Shown: piece after piece, positions 41,312-51,146 of the stretch | Position numbering within the stretch: position 1 is the first letter of the stretch | Layout of the letters: each line of letters starts with the position of its first letter | Origin: Paenirhizobium selenitireducens ATCC BAA-1503 | GTDB taxonomy: Bacteria; Pseudomonadota; Alphaproteobacteria; Rhizobiales; Rhizobiaceae | Direction of reading: 5' to 3' | Length of the DNA: 64,000 nucleotides | NCBI RefSeq assembly: GCF_000518785.1 | Contig: NZ_JAEG01000008.1 | Location: forward strand, 291,641 to 355,640 | The notes under the pieces: model-generated | The model's input: only the letters and a program-made list of their open reading frames with translations | The model's database searches: none | Told to the model about the DNA's origin: nothing | Position numbers and translations under genes: made by a program

Positions 41312-41455
41312 TTAGCGCTTGGCGGTGCCGTCCTTGGAGGTTTCGGCATTCTTCAGCTGGCTGGCGAAGCCGGTCGCCTTCGGCGCATCGGCCTTGGTCT
41401 TGTCCTTCTTGGGTTTTCGGGCTTCGCGGTTCGAACGTACCTGACCTTTGGCCAT
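41312..41455 (-). CDS. Small basic conserved hypothetical protein
   Basis: The 47-residue product starts at ATG 41455 behind GAAGGAAG at suitable spacing. It is very rich in Lys, Arg and Asp/Thr (MAKGQVRSNREARKPKK..., ending ETSKDGTAKR), with no hydrophobic core, so it is likely disordered. I recognise no function. The strong ribosome binding site and strongly biased composition support it being real. About 370 bases without any gene I can support separate it from the divergent MoxR gene. Confidence 0.6.
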   Translation of the reverse strand: MAKGQVRSNREARKPKKDKTKADAPKATGFASQLKNAETSKDGTAKR

Positions 41456-41825
41456 GGGTGTCTTCCTTCGGTGAAGGATCGCGGGCCGCCCTTGATGGCG
41501 GCGCTCGATCGGGAACAGGTGATCTTCGGTCGGCTGGCGGTAGAAACTTCGTCTTCGAAGCGAATGCGGCGGGGGATGCCGAGAGCTTGGCAGGACCTGC
41601 CGGGAATGCGCCCGCCGCGGTCCCGAATGTGACTTTCTTGCCCGCGGAGACAAGGGTCGGAACACCAACGGGCAGCATGTGTCGCTTCGTTCAGCCTGTC
41701 AGATTCCTGCATTTTTACAAGCTTTATCTGCCGCGCCGCCACGGCTCCCGGCCGCCCCGCCATCTTGCACTGCACCCCTTGCGCCACTAGGTTCACCGCC
41801 AAAGATCAGCCAGGAAGACTTGAGC
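41456..41825. other. 370-base gap between divergent genes
   Basis: The gap lies between the small basic gene and the MoxR ATPase gene. I see no gene, tRNA or recognised RNA. It must contain the promoters of both. A short AT-richer stretch (ATTCCTGCATTTTTACAAGC, 41704-41723) is the most promoter-like part. Confidence 0.4.
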
Positions 41826-42665
<840 letters not shown>

Positions 42666-42704
42666 GTCCCGGTCGCCCGCGTGTGATCGTCTGTTGCTGG
42701 GCTA

Positions 42705-42940
42705 CCCCCTCTGTCCTGCCGGACATCTCCCCCTCAAGGGGGGAGATCGGAATGTGGATATCGCCCGGATGCCGCAACAACATGACTCAGATCCCGACAA
42801 CAGTTGCCGCTGGTATGCGGCCGAAGCCACCATCAGATGACAAGATCCTGCAACTTGCTCGGGGGTAGCGGTCAGGCGAGCGCCCGCCCCACGCCGATCT
42901 CCCCCCCTTGAGGGGGAGATGTCCGGCAGGACAGAGGGGG
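42705..42940. repeat. Inverted repeat pair (rhizobial palindromic element)
   Basis: Arms at 42705-42750 and 42894-42940 are inverted copies of about 46 bases, differing by a single extra C. They carry CCCCTCTGTCCTGCCGGACA and the inner palindrome CTCCCCCTCAAGGGGGGAG. About 143 bases lie between them. This pattern is widespread between rhizobial genes. It lies in a 540-base gap between the MoxR gene and metA that otherwise holds only the SAM-II element. Confidence 0.85.
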
Positions 42941-43054
42941 GTCCCTCACCCACTGCCGAAAGAAGTCGCATCCGCCTCGCCCAGCCTGTCTATGACACGC
43001 AACCGACCGACCCCCATTGATTCGCCGCTCCAACAGGCGTAAATAACCGGCTGT

Positions 43055-43109
43055 CCCGTGGTGATTTGGCCGGCCGGCTTGCAGCCACGTTAAAGAAATC
43101 GCTAAAGGG
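43055..43109 (+). promoter_or_regulatory. SAM-II riboswitch upstream of metA
   Basis: The segment carries the SAM-II core CGTGGTGATTTGGCCGG followed by GCTTGCAGCCACG, then TTAAAGAAATCGCTAAAG, matching the consensus for this pseudoknot class, which is found upstream of metA and metX in alphaproteobacteria. The metA start lies about 97 bases downstream. Binding of SAM is expected to lower expression. Confidence 0.93.
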
Positions 43110-43205
43110 GCCGAGGAAAGTCGTTATTTTCCCGAGCACCGGTCGCGATTTCTCGCCGCCGGTTTTATTTTGCGGTTTTTCCGCCGATGCTGGGAATGAG
43201 AAACG

Positions 43206-44129
43206 ATGCCGATCAGGATACCCGATACGCTGCCCGCCTTTGAAACCCTCGTCAACGAGGGCGTGCGGGTGATGACCGAGACGGTGGCCGTCCGCCAGGA
43301 CATCCGCCCGCTGCAGATCGGCCTGCTCAATCTCATGCCGAACAAGATCAAGACCGAGGTCCAGTTCGCCCGCCTGATCGGCGCCTCGCCGCTGCAGGTC
43401 GAGCTCACCCTCGTGCGCGTCGGCGGCCACAAGGCCAAGAACACCTCGGAAGAACATCTCCTGTCCTTCTACCAGACCTGGGAAGAGGTGAAGGACCGCA
43501 AGTTCGACGGCTTCATCGTCACCGGCGCCCCGGTCGAGAACCTGGCTTACGAAGAGGTGACCTACTGGAACGAGATGCAGCAGATCTTCGACTGGACGCA
43601 AACCAACGTCCATTCGACGATGAATGTCTGCTGGGGCGCCATGGCCGCTATCTATCACTTCCACAAGGTGCCGAAGCACGCGCTGAAGCAGAAGGCCTTC
43701 GGCGTCTATCGCCACCGCAACCTGTCGCCGGCCTCCGTCTATCTCAACGGCTTTTCCGACGATTTCCAGGTGCCGGTGTCGCGCTGGACGGAAGTGCGCC
43801 GTAATGACATCGAGAAGCACCCGGACCTCGAGATCCTGATGGAATCCGACGAGATGGGCGTCTGCCTCGTGCATGAGAAGCGCGGCAACCGGCTCTACAT
43901 GTTCAACCATGTCGAATATGATTCGACCTCGCTCGGCGAGGAGTATTTCCGCGACGTGAATTCCGGCGTGCCGATCAAGATGCCGCACGACTATTTCCCG
44001 CACAACGATCCGACGCTGACGCCGCTCAACCGCTGGCGCAGCCACGCCCATCTCCTGTTCGGCAACTGGATCAACGAGATCTACCAGACGACGCCGTACG
44101 ACCTGCAAGAGATCGGCACGGGGCGCTGA
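43206..44129 (+). CDS. metA: Homoserine O-acyltransferase (residue 111 predicts acetyl-CoA use)
   Basis: The 307-residue protein acylates homoserine in methionine synthesis. Catalytic Cys142 (NVCWG), His235 and Glu237 (FNHVEYD) are at the standard MetA positions by count. Residue 111 is Glu; published work on the MetA family links Glu at this position to acetyl-CoA and Gly to succinyl-CoA, so homoserine O-acetyltransferase is the better prediction than succinyltransferase. A SAM-II riboswitch lies upstream. The next gene starts one base after the stop. Confidence 0.95.
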   Translation: MPIRIPDTLPAFETLVNEGVRVMTETVAVRQDIRPLQIGLLNLMPNKIKTEVQFARLIGASPLQVELTLVRVGGHKAKNTSEEHLLSFYQTWEEVKDRKFDGFIVTGAPVENLAYEEVTYWNEMQQIFDWTQTNVHSTMNVCWGAMAAIYHFHKVPKHALKQKAFGVYRHRNLSPASVYLNGFSDDFQVPVSRWTEVRRNDIEKHPDLEILMESDEMGVCLVHEKRGNRLYMFNHVEYDSTSLGEEYFRDVNSGVPIKMPHDYFPHNDPTLTPLNRWRSHAHLLFGNWINEIYQTTPYDLQEIGTGR

Positions 44130-44130
44130 C

Positions 44131-44583
44131 ATGGCCGCGACCGTGGACATCCGCCCCTTGCGCACGCAGGACGAAACCGAATGGCGTCGCCTGTGGAAGG
44201 CCTATCTCGCCTTCTACGAGACGGAGCTGCCGGAGGAGATCTACGCCCTGACCTTCGTCCGGCTGACCGGCGGTGCGCCGGGCGAATTCCGGGGCCTGCT
44301 GGCATGGGTCGACAGCCGGCCGGTCGGGCTTGCCCACTATCTCTTCCATCGCTCCTGCTGGCACATCGACAACATATGCTATCTTCAGGATCTCTATGCC
44401 GATCCCGAGATCCGCGGCACCGGCATCGGCCGGGCCCTGATCGAGGCGGTCGACGAGCGGGCGAAAGCAGAAGGCGCCAGGGAGGTCTACTGGATGACGC
44501 AGGAGTTCAATGCGACGGCCCGCCGCCTCTACGACCGCATCGCCGAGAAAACGCCGTTCATCGTCTACCAGCAGAATTTCTGA
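44131..44583 (+). CDS. GNAT family N-acetyltransferase
   Basis: The 150-residue protein has the GNAT fold: IRPLRTQDETEWRRLW at the start, LQDLYADPEIRGTGIGRALIEAV as the acetyl-CoA loop (R/QxxGxG/A) and ARRLYDRIAEKTPFIVYQ at the end. It starts one base after the metA stop and six bases before the VWA gene, so it is embedded in a compact operon. The substrate is unknown. Confidence 0.88.
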   Translation: MAATVDIRPLRTQDETEWRRLWKAYLAFYETELPEEIYALTFVRLTGGAPGEFRGLLAWVDSRPVGLAHYLFHRSCWHIDNICYLQDLYADPEIRGTGIGRALIEAVDERAKAEGAREVYWMTQEFNATARRLYDRIAEKTPFIVYQQNF

Positions 44584-44589
44584 CCACCG

Positions 44590-45774
44590 ATGTTCATCCC
44601 TTTTTTCCTCAAGCTCAAGGAAGCGCGGATCCCGGTCACGCTCAGGGAATTCCTCGCCCTTCTCGAAGGCATGGAAAAGGGGCTCGCCGACTTCGACACC
44701 GAAGCCTTCTATTTCCTCGCCCGCACGGCGCTGGTCAAGGATGAGCGCCATATCGACCGCTTCGACCGGGTCTTTGCCGAGATGTTCGGCGGGCTGGAGG
44801 CCGTCTCCGGCGGCGAGGGCGTCGAAACCGTGCCGATCCCCGAGGAATGGCTGAAGAAGCTCGCGGAAAAGCACCTGTCCGAGGACGACAGGAAGCTGGT
44901 CGAGGCGCTCGGCGGCTTCGACAAGCTGATGGAGACGCTGCGCCAGCGTCTCGCCGAGCAGGAGGGGCGCCACCAGGGCGGCTCGAAATGGATCGGCACC
45001 GCCGGCACCTCGCCCTTCGGCGCCTATGGCTACAATCCGGAAGGCGTGCGCATCGGCCAGCACGAGAGCCGCCACCGCCGCGCCGTGAAGGTCTGGGACA
45101 AGCGCGAGTTCCGCAATCTCGACGACACGGTTGAACTCGGCACCCGCAACATCAAGGTGGCGCTTCGCCGCCTGCGTCGCTTCATCCGCGAGGGTGCTGC
45201 GGACGAATTCGACCTCTCCGGCACCATCCGCGCCACCGCCGAACACGGCTATCTCGACGTGAAGACGCAGCCGGAGCGGCGCAATGCCGTCAAGCTCTTG
45301 ATGTTCTTCGACATCGGCGGTTCGATGGACGATCATGTGCGGACCGTCGAGGAACTGTTCTCCGCCGCCCGATCCGAATTCCGCCACATGGACTATTTCT
45401 ACTTCCACAACTGCCCCTATGAGCGGGTGTGGAAGGACAATCGCCGCCGCATGGCCGAGGTCATCGGCACCGACGACATCATCCGCACCTTCGGCCCGGA
45501 CTACCGGCTGATCTTCGTCGGCGACGCGTCGATGAGCCCCTATGAGATCAGCCAGCCGGGTGGTTCGGTCGAACACTGGAACAAGGAACCCGGCGCGGTG
45601 TGGATCGACCGGCTGACGGCACACTTCCGCCGCAGCCTGTGGATCAACCCGCTGAGACAAGACTATTGGGGCTACACCCAGTCGGTCGGCATGATACGCC
45701 AGCTGATGGGAAACAGGATGTACCCGCTGACGCTCGGCGGCCTGGAAGACGCCGCGCGCGAACTGGCGAGATAG
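44590..45774 (+). CDS. CoxE-like VWA domain protein
   Basis: The 394-residue protein has an N-terminal helical region (FFLKLKEARIPVTLREFLALLEGMEKGL) and a VWA domain in the second half. The metal site reads DIGGSMDD, so the first Ser of the usual DxSxS is Gly here. Related proteins (CoxE, YehP type) act with MoxR ATPases in enzyme maturation or metal insertion. The partner MoxR gene is at 41826. FHNCPYERVWKDNRRR and RSLWINPLRQDYWGYTQSVG are family-like. The start 44590 follows the GNAT stop by 6 bases. Confidence 0.88.
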   Translation: MFIPFFLKLKEARIPVTLREFLALLEGMEKGLADFDTEAFYFLARTALVKDERHIDRFDRVFAEMFGGLEAVSGGEGVETVPIPEEWLKKLAEKHLSEDDRKLVEALGGFDKLMETLRQRLAEQEGRHQGGSKWIGTAGTSPFGAYGYNPEGVRIGQHESRHRRAVKVWDKREFRNLDDTVELGTRNIKVALRRLRRFIREGAADEFDLSGTIRATAEHGYLDVKTQPERRNAVKLLMFFDIGGSMDDHVRTVEELFSAARSEFRHMDYFYFHNCPYERVWKDNRRRMAEVIGTDDIIRTFGPDYRLIFVGDASMSPYEISQPGGSVEHWNKEPGAVWIDRLTAHFRRSLWINPLRQDYWGYTQSVGMIRQLMGNRMYPLTLGGLEDAARELAR

Positions 45775-45804
45775 ACGGCGAAAGACCGCAAACGGGGGCA
45801 AGGC

Positions 45805-46818
45805 ATGACGGGCAGGGAAATCTTCGGCACGACCTTGGCAGGCGAGACGGTCGAGCGGGTGACGCTGACCGGCGGCGGGCTGACGGCACGCATCATCACC
45901 TTCGGCGCAGCGATCCAGGACCTGCGCCTTGCCGGCCACGACGCCCCGCTGGTGCTCGGCTTCGAGCGCTTCGAGGACTACGAGCAGCACTCCCCCTATT
46001 TCGGCGCCTCGCCCGGCCGCTGCGCCAACCGCATCGCCCGTGGCCGCTTTGCGATCGACGGCAAGGACTGCCAGCTGGAGCTGAACGAGCGCGGCGTTAC
46101 CCACCTGCATGGCGGCTCGACCGGCACCGGGCGGATGAACTGGACGATCGTCGATCTCGGCCACGACCACGTGACGATGGAAGTCGTCGATCCCGACGGC
46201 CGTGCCGGCTATCCGGGCAACTGCACCATCCGCGCGATCTATACGCTGAAGGACGAGGGCGTGCTGTCGGTGATCTACGAAAGCCGCACCGACCGTGCGA
46301 CCCCCGTCAATGTCTGCCAGCACGCCTATTTCAACCTCGACGGCCGCGATGACGTCCTCGGTCACGACCTGATGATCGCCGCCGACCGCTATCTGCCGGT
46401 CGATCGCGACCTGATCCCGACCGGCGAATTGCGCCCCGTTGCGGCGACGCCCTTCGATTTTCGCGAGATGACCCCGATCGCACGCCAGATCGAGGGCAGC
46501 CAAGTCCCCTACGACCACAATTTCTGTCTGACGCGCGTCCGTGGACCCAAGCATTCGGTGGCGCTAGCCCGCAGCATCAATTCCGGCGTGACGATGGAAG
46601 TGCGCACCACCGAACCCGGCGTGCAGTTCTATGCCGGCGTCTATCTCGACGTGCCCGTCCCCGGCCTCGAAGGCCGTGCCTACGGCCCCTTCGCCGGCTT
46701 CTGCCTGGAAACCCAGATCTGGCCGGACGCGATCAACCACGCCGATTTCCCCAAGGCCGTGCTGCGCCCCGGCGAAGTGCTGCGCCAGGAAACCGACTAC
46801 GTGTTTTCGAAAAGCTGA
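45805..46818 (+). CDS. galM: Aldose 1-epimerase
   Basis: The 337-residue galactose-mutarotase-like enzyme interconverts alpha and beta sugars. The catalytic His is in NVCQHAYFNLDG, the general base Glu in FAGFCLETQIWPDAINH, and the substrate Arg in RCANRIARGRF. HLHGG is present. The ATG 45805 follows GGGGCAAGGC. It is convergent with the SDR gene, 13 bases away. The sugar is not evident, since no galactose genes are nearby. Confidence 0.93.
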   Translation: MTGREIFGTTLAGETVERVTLTGGGLTARIITFGAAIQDLRLAGHDAPLVLGFERFEDYEQHSPYFGASPGRCANRIARGRFAIDGKDCQLELNERGVTHLHGGSTGTGRMNWTIVDLGHDHVTMEVVDPDGRAGYPGNCTIRAIYTLKDEGVLSVIYESRTDRATPVNVCQHAYFNLDGRDDVLGHDLMIAADRYLPVDRDLIPTGELRPVAATPFDFREMTPIARQIEGSQVPYDHNFCLTRVRGPKHSVALARSINSGVTMEVRTTEPGVQFYAGVYLDVPVPGLEGRAYGPFAGFCLETQIWPDAINHADFPKAVLRPGEVLRQETDYVFSKS

Positions 46819-46831
46819 GAAAGACCCCGCG

Positions 46832-47599
46832 TCAGATCGCGGTAAAGCCGTTGTCGACGAAGAGATGCACGCCGTTGACGAAGGCGGACTCGTCGCTGGC
46901 GAGGTAGAGCGCGGCGCGCGCCACGTCCTCCGGCTCACCGATCCGCCCCTGCTGGGCGGCGATCGCCGCCTCCGAGACGTCGATGCCATGGGCGGTGAGC
47001 TCCGCCACTTCGCGCAGGCCGTGTGGCGTGCGGATGAAGCCGGGGCAGACCGCATTGCAGCGGATGTTGCGGTCGCGGAACTCGACGGCGATGGCGCGGG
47101 AGAACATGTGCACGGCACCCTTGGTCGTGTCGTAGAGCACTTCCATCGGCGTCGCCGCCACCGCCGAAATCGACGAGGTGCAGACGATCGAGCCACCGCC
47201 GGCGCCGATCATCCCGGGCAGCACCGCCCTGGTCATCAGGAACATCGACCGCACGTTGACGGCATGCAGCCAGTCCCACTCCTCGAGCGTGGTTTCCAGG
47301 AACGGCTTGATGACGATCGTGCCGGCATGGTTGAAGAGCACGGTGACGGGGCCGTACGTCTCCTCGACCGCCTTGACCGCCGCGTTGACCGCCCCCTCGT
47401 CGGAAACGTCGGCGACGAAGCTTTCGGCCACCCCGCCCGCATCGCGGATGGCCGTGACGGTCCTTGCCGCCTCCTCGCCGTTGCGGTCGATGACCGCGAC
47501 CTTGGCGCCCTCGGCGGCAAAGAGCCGCGAGGCAGCCCCGCCCATGCCGGTTGCGCCGCCGGAGATGATTGCGATCTTTCCTTCGAGCCTGCCGGCCAT
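46832..47599 (-). CDS. SDR family oxidoreductase
   Basis: The 255-residue classical SDR has the cofactor motif SGGATGMGG, NHAGT, a catalytic Ser in TSSISAV and YDTTK as YxxxK. VNVRSMFLMTRAVLPGM and GFIRTPHG are typical. The ATG 47599 follows a GGGGGGACAGG stretch. The substrate is unknown. It is the last chromosomal gene before the tRNA-Gly fragment that starts the island. Confidence 0.9.
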   Translation of the reverse strand: MAGRLEGKIAIISGGATGMGGAASRLFAAEGAKVAVIDRNGEEAARTVTAIRDAGGVAESFVADVSDEGAVNAAVKAVEETYGPVTVLFNHAGTIVIKPFLETTLEEWDWLHAVNVRSMFLMTRAVLPGMIGAGGGSIVCTSSISAVAATPMEVLYDTTKGAVHMFSRAIAVEFRDRNIRCNAVCPGFIRTPHGLREVAELTAHGIDVSEAAIAAQQGRIGEPEDVARAALYLASDESAFVNGVHLFVDNGFTAI

Positions 47600-47747
47600 G
47601 TCCTGTCCCCCCGCCTGAATGCCGGGTGGAACTATAGGACGAAATTCGAAAGGGGATAGCCGCTCGGGCCAAAAATCCGCACCACGCGGCACGCTGCCGA
47701 TGGCGCGTTTGCCCGGCATTTCTTCGTAATTCTAGGAGAAGAAGAAT

Positions 47748-47793
47748 TGGAGCGGGTGAGGCGATTCGAACGCCCGACCCCAACCTTGGCAAG
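47748..47793 (-). other. tRNA-Gly(GCC) 3' fragment, attachment site (island left end)
   Basis: On the minus strand the 46 bases run from the anticodon loop TTGCCAA (47792-47786), through the 3' strand of the anticodon stem GGTTG, the variable loop, the T arm (GGCGTTCGAATCGCC) and the acceptor strand CACCCGC, to discriminator T and CCA (47750-47748). No D arm or 5' acceptor strand exists to the right (AAATGC then unrelated sequence). This is the usual remnant left by integration into a tRNA 3' half. The orientation predicts an intact tRNA-Gly at the far right end, on the minus strand. Confidence 0.85.
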
Positions 47794-48265
47794 CATTTAA
47801 TTGTCTTGTTCGCGCAATGCGAACACGTACACCTTTTTTCATCGAATACACCAGAGTGCGCGTTTGCGCGGCGTTCCCCTATTGGACTGGCTTGAACGGC
47901 CAAAACAAGCAATGAACGGTCTCAGAATTCCGCGAAATGACATAACGGTGACCGCGCAGTAACCGCACAATTTCCAACCAGCTTGCCTAGGTGTCTCAGA
48001 GCCCACCTTACTTTTTTAGGATGAGACTGATTTGTGCTTCATGTTTTCCGACGGGCAACCGTGTCCATGATGGATGAATATGGCTCTGACAACTCAGCAG
48101 CTCGAAATGCGTCGTTGAGTAGCGGCCCAACCAGCTTAGTAACAATTCTTCTTGGACAGTCCAAATCTCCGCAGTTGCATTTCGCACGTTAAGGAAAACC
48201 AAGGGTTTTTGACAGCAATGGAATATGCTTAGTGTTGGCTTAGCTTGAACAAGGGGGGAACTGTG
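47794..48265. other. Gene-free left edge of the island
   Basis: AT content rises compared with the chromosome. A 64-codon minus-strand frame at 48008-48202 starts at TTG without a ribosome binding site, and I do not count it as a gene. Short direct repeats that could bind the integrase are not obvious. The promoter of the DUF262 gene must be near the right edge. Confidence 0.4.
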
Positions 48266-50167
48266 ATGGACGCTGACGATTACAAGGTTGAAGCGGTGCT
48301 TAAGGAGGACCGTCGTTTCATCGTTCCTCTATATCAGAGAAAATATCAGTGGGCCGAACATCGGCTTCTGCCGTTCTGGGAGGATGTCCAGGCCAAAGCG
48401 GCAGAGGTGCTATCCGGAGAAAGCAGGTTCGCGCATTACATGGGAGCACTGATTATCGCTCCAGTCGATATTGGCTCACAGATCAGCAAGACACCAGTCG
48501 TGCAGGTCGTGGACGGGCAACAGCGCCTGACAACCTTTCAGCTCTTTCTTGTGGCACTGAGAGAGGTTGCGAGGCGGCACGAACTAATTGATTTGATCGC
48601 GCACGTGAACGGGTACCTGTTCAACAATAAGAAAAGCAAGGACATCGATCCGCTCACGAGATTCAAGCTTACGCCCACTCCGTCTGATCGAGAGCTCTTC
48701 CACGATCTGATGGAAATGGAGTTTAGTGCTGTCGTCGCGAAATATCGCTCCCTGTTCTGGGGAGCAAGCGTGCCAAAGAACACCCAGTTTCCGGCATTTC
48801 GGGCTTATTTCCTCTTCAATAAGTGGATCGAGGAATTCCTAGTCAACGGACCGAGCGACGATGCACCGCCGGAGGACGATAGTGATGACCAGGTGGCCGG
48901 CGATGGAAAGAGCGAGGATGCCGAACTGGCTGCGGAGCGTCTTGAAGCGCTATTGAATGCCGTCCTCGAGCGACTCAAGCTGGTCGTTATAACTCTCGGT
49001 GAGAACGACGATGCTCAGGTAATCTTCGAGACGCTAAACTCGAAGGGCGAGCCGCTACTCGCAATGGATCTTGTGCGGAACAACATCTTTCATCGGGCTG
49101 AGAAGCAGGGGGCCCAGGTGGAGGAGCTTTATCGAAAATTGTGGGATCCGCTCGACGATACATGGTGGCGCGAGGCAGCGCCCAACGCGCGTCCAACGCG
49201 CCCCCGGATTGATCACTTCCTGGCGCATACGCTGGCCGCCGAGACCGGTGCGAAAATCTCCATGAGGGAGCTCTATGCGGAATACCGGATGTTTGCGGTG
49301 CCCAACGGCAAGCCTCGATTCGAGAAAGTAGAGGACGAACTCAAGCTGCTAGAACACTATTCGCCGCTCTATGAAACTTTGGAAGGCCGGAAGGATGCCG
49401 ATCCGGACCTTGCATGGTTCGGTCGCAAGATGGCGACATGGCAAACAACTACGGTCTACCCGGTTGCCATGCAACTGGGGGCGGACGATGTGTCTCAGTT
49501 TTCGCGCAAGGCAGTGACGCGGCTGCTTTACTCGTATCTGGTGCGCCGAGCGCTGTGCGGCCTGACGACAAAGAACCTAAACAACGTCTTCCAGACGCTG
49601 GCGGCCAAGTTTCGTCAGGATGGCGCTTCGATTAATACCTTCCGGGCATTTTTCGAAGGCAAGGAGGGAAACAGCGTCCGCTTTCCTGATGACCGTGAAT
49701 TTCGTGCGGGAATTCTCTCGGAAGACGCCTACGGTATCTCGCCTCAACCACGGCTCGTCGACATCCTCTGGGAATTGGAGGTCGCGTCGCGATCGACGCT
49801 TGCCGAAAAGCACGAGCGTCCGGCCGGTCTGTGGGTCGAACATGTGCTCCCCCGGACTTGGACGGAGGAATGGCCTTTTGCCGAAGGTGAATACTCCGCA
49901 CCTTACAGCGGATCTCCAGCGGCACTAGGGAGGGCGACGGTTATTAATACATTGGGAAACCTCACGTTGATCACAGGAGGCTTGAACATATCGGCAGGAA
50001 ACAAGCAATTTTCAGAGAAGAAGCAAAAATTCGCCGAGCACACTGGGTTGTTTTTGAACAAGTGGTTCGTCCAGCGGGAAAAATGGGATGAGACCGATAT
50101 CAGAGAAAGGAGTGAGTACATTGCCACACTCGCATTTTCCATCTGGCCCAATGTCGATGCTTTCTAG
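48266..50167 (+). CDS. DUF262/DUF1524 protein (GmrSD-like type IV restriction family)
   Basis: The 633-residue protein has the N-terminal DUF262 domain, with FIVPLYQRKYQW (about 19-30) and VVDGQQRLTTFQL (about 79-91), the DGQQR nucleotide-binding motif. The C-terminal DUF1524 HNH-like domain has WVEHVLPRTW (about 536) and TLGNLTLITGGLNISAGNKQFSEKK, and so appears intact. Fused GmrSD-type enzymes cut modified DNA. An acidic linker (DDAPPEDDSDDQ, about 194-205) lies between. The start is ATG 48266, 7 bases after AAGGGGGG; TTG 48245 is possible. Base composition is less GC-rich than the chromosome, as for cargo DNA. Confidence 0.88.
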   Translation: MDADDYKVEAVLKEDRRFIVPLYQRKYQWAEHRLLPFWEDVQAKAAEVLSGESRFAHYMGALIIAPVDIGSQISKTPVVQVVDGQQRLTTFQLFLVALREVARRHELIDLIAHVNGYLFNNKKSKDIDPLTRFKLTPTPSDRELFHDLMEMEFSAVVAKYRSLFWGASVPKNTQFPAFRAYFLFNKWIEEFLVNGPSDDAPPEDDSDDQVAGDGKSEDAELAAERLEALLNAVLERLKLVVITLGENDDAQVIFETLNSKGEPLLAMDLVRNNIFHRAEKQGAQVEELYRKLWDPLDDTWWREAAPNARPTRPRIDHFLAHTLAAETGAKISMRELYAEYRMFAVPNGKPRFEKVEDELKLLEHYSPLYETLEGRKDADPDLAWFGRKMATWQTTTVYPVAMQLGADDVSQFSRKAVTRLLYSYLVRRALCGLTTKNLNNVFQTLAAKFRQDGASINTFRAFFEGKEGNSVRFPDDREFRAGILSEDAYGISPQPRLVDILWELEVASRSTLAEKHERPAGLWVEHVLPRTWTEEWPFAEGEYSAPYSGSPAALGRATVINTLGNLTLITGGLNISAGNKQFSEKKQKFAEHTGLFLNKWFVQREKWDETDIRERSEYIATLAFSIWPNVDAF

Positions 50168-50405
50168 ATCTACCTTGGATGCGACGTGAGCATTCCATCC
50201 AACCGGTACGTTTCGGGCCATCTACCGCTAACAAAAGCGCGGCGGGGGCATGGTGCTCCTATTCCGCTTTCAAGAAATCATGCGCAAAGGCGTCCTGGCC
50301 AAGAAACGGCCGCAAGCCATGAATAGCGGAGCGCGCCGTCCAAGCCACTTCGCCATTTTAGGCAACGAGTAAGCTTATCGCCGTCCCCACCCTATCGGGC
50401 CTGCT

Positions 50406-51146
50406 TTACCAAATGAACTGATGCCCCATCCGATCAAGTCTTCTTAGGCGATCCTCGTAGTCCGGCATGATTGTTTCCAAGGAGCGCCAAAATCGCCGTG
50501 AATGATTGTGCTCAAGAACATGGCACGCCTCATGAGCAATGACGTAATCGACCAACGGCATTGGGGCCATCACCAAGCGCCAGTTTAGACGGATGCGTCC
50601 TCTTGCGTCGCAACTTCCCCAGCGTTTGGACTGATCAACGATCTTGACTACTGGTGTCGGAATGCCAAGCGTCTCTGCGATCATTCGCGCGCGGGCAGGG
50701 AAATGCTGGATCGCATGCGCTCGATACCAGTGCCTGAGCCCGCTGCGGACTGCCGCACGCTGAACGGATGCATGGCCATTCGGCAGCACCGGTGCGACAA
50801 GGGTCGAACCTCTCGCGGCAATCCGGGTCGTGACGGCGGTTTCGTCGGGAATGAGCTTCAAGCGATACTGGCGGCCGAGATAGTGGAAGGTCTCGCCACT
50901 CACAAATTCCTTTGCAGCCGGCTGTCCCCCAAGTTCGCGGTACGCCGCCTGTTTGCGAAGCAGCCAAGCGCCCTTCTTTCGAACGATGCCAAGGACGCGC
51001 TCATCATCCAGGTCTGATGGTGCGAGGACACGCACTCCATCGAAGCCAACCGATATCGCCACGGTTTTCCGGCGTGCTGTCCGCTCGATCAGGAATGCGA
51101 ATGTCTCGCCGCCAAAAACGATGGAATGCTGAGCCGCGTCCGTCAT
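50406..51146 (-). CDS. YgjP-like zinc metalloprotease (M48/SprT-like) of the type I restriction operon
   Basis: The 246-residue protein has the YgjP domain: YVIAHEACHVLEHNHSRRFW (HExxH plus a downstream His) and WGSCDARGRIRLNWRLVMAP in front of it. Proteins of this type are often encoded at the 3' end of hsdR operons, but their function is not known; it may process HsdR or another partner. The start overlaps the hsdR stop by 4 bases (51143-51146). It is the last gene of the operon. A 238-base gap without a gene follows, up to the end of the convergent DUF262 gene. Confidence 0.86.
   Translation of the reverse strand: MTDAAQHSIVFGGETFAFLIERTARRKTVAISVGFDGVRVLAPSDLDDERVLGIVRKKGAWLLRKQAAYRELGGQPAAKEFVSGETFHYLGRQYRLKLIPDETAVTTRIAARGSTLVAPVLPNGHASVQRAAVRSGLRHWYRAHAIQHFPARARMIAETLGIPTPVVKIVDQSKRWGSCDARGRIRLNWRLVMAPMPLVDYVIAHEACHVLEHNHSRRFWRSLETIMPDYEDRLRRLDRMGHQFIW

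Noticed and set aside
43110..43205. An intrinsic terminator between the SAM-II aptamer and metA
   Set aside because: There are short stems (for example around CACCGGTCGCG...CGCCGCCGGT followed by TTTTATTTT), but the aptamer is of a class usually acting on translation, and the pairing is imperfect.
48008..48202. 64-codon minus-strand frame at the island's left edge
   Set aside because: It starts at TTG with no ribosome binding site and has no recognisable motif; a chance frame is more likely.
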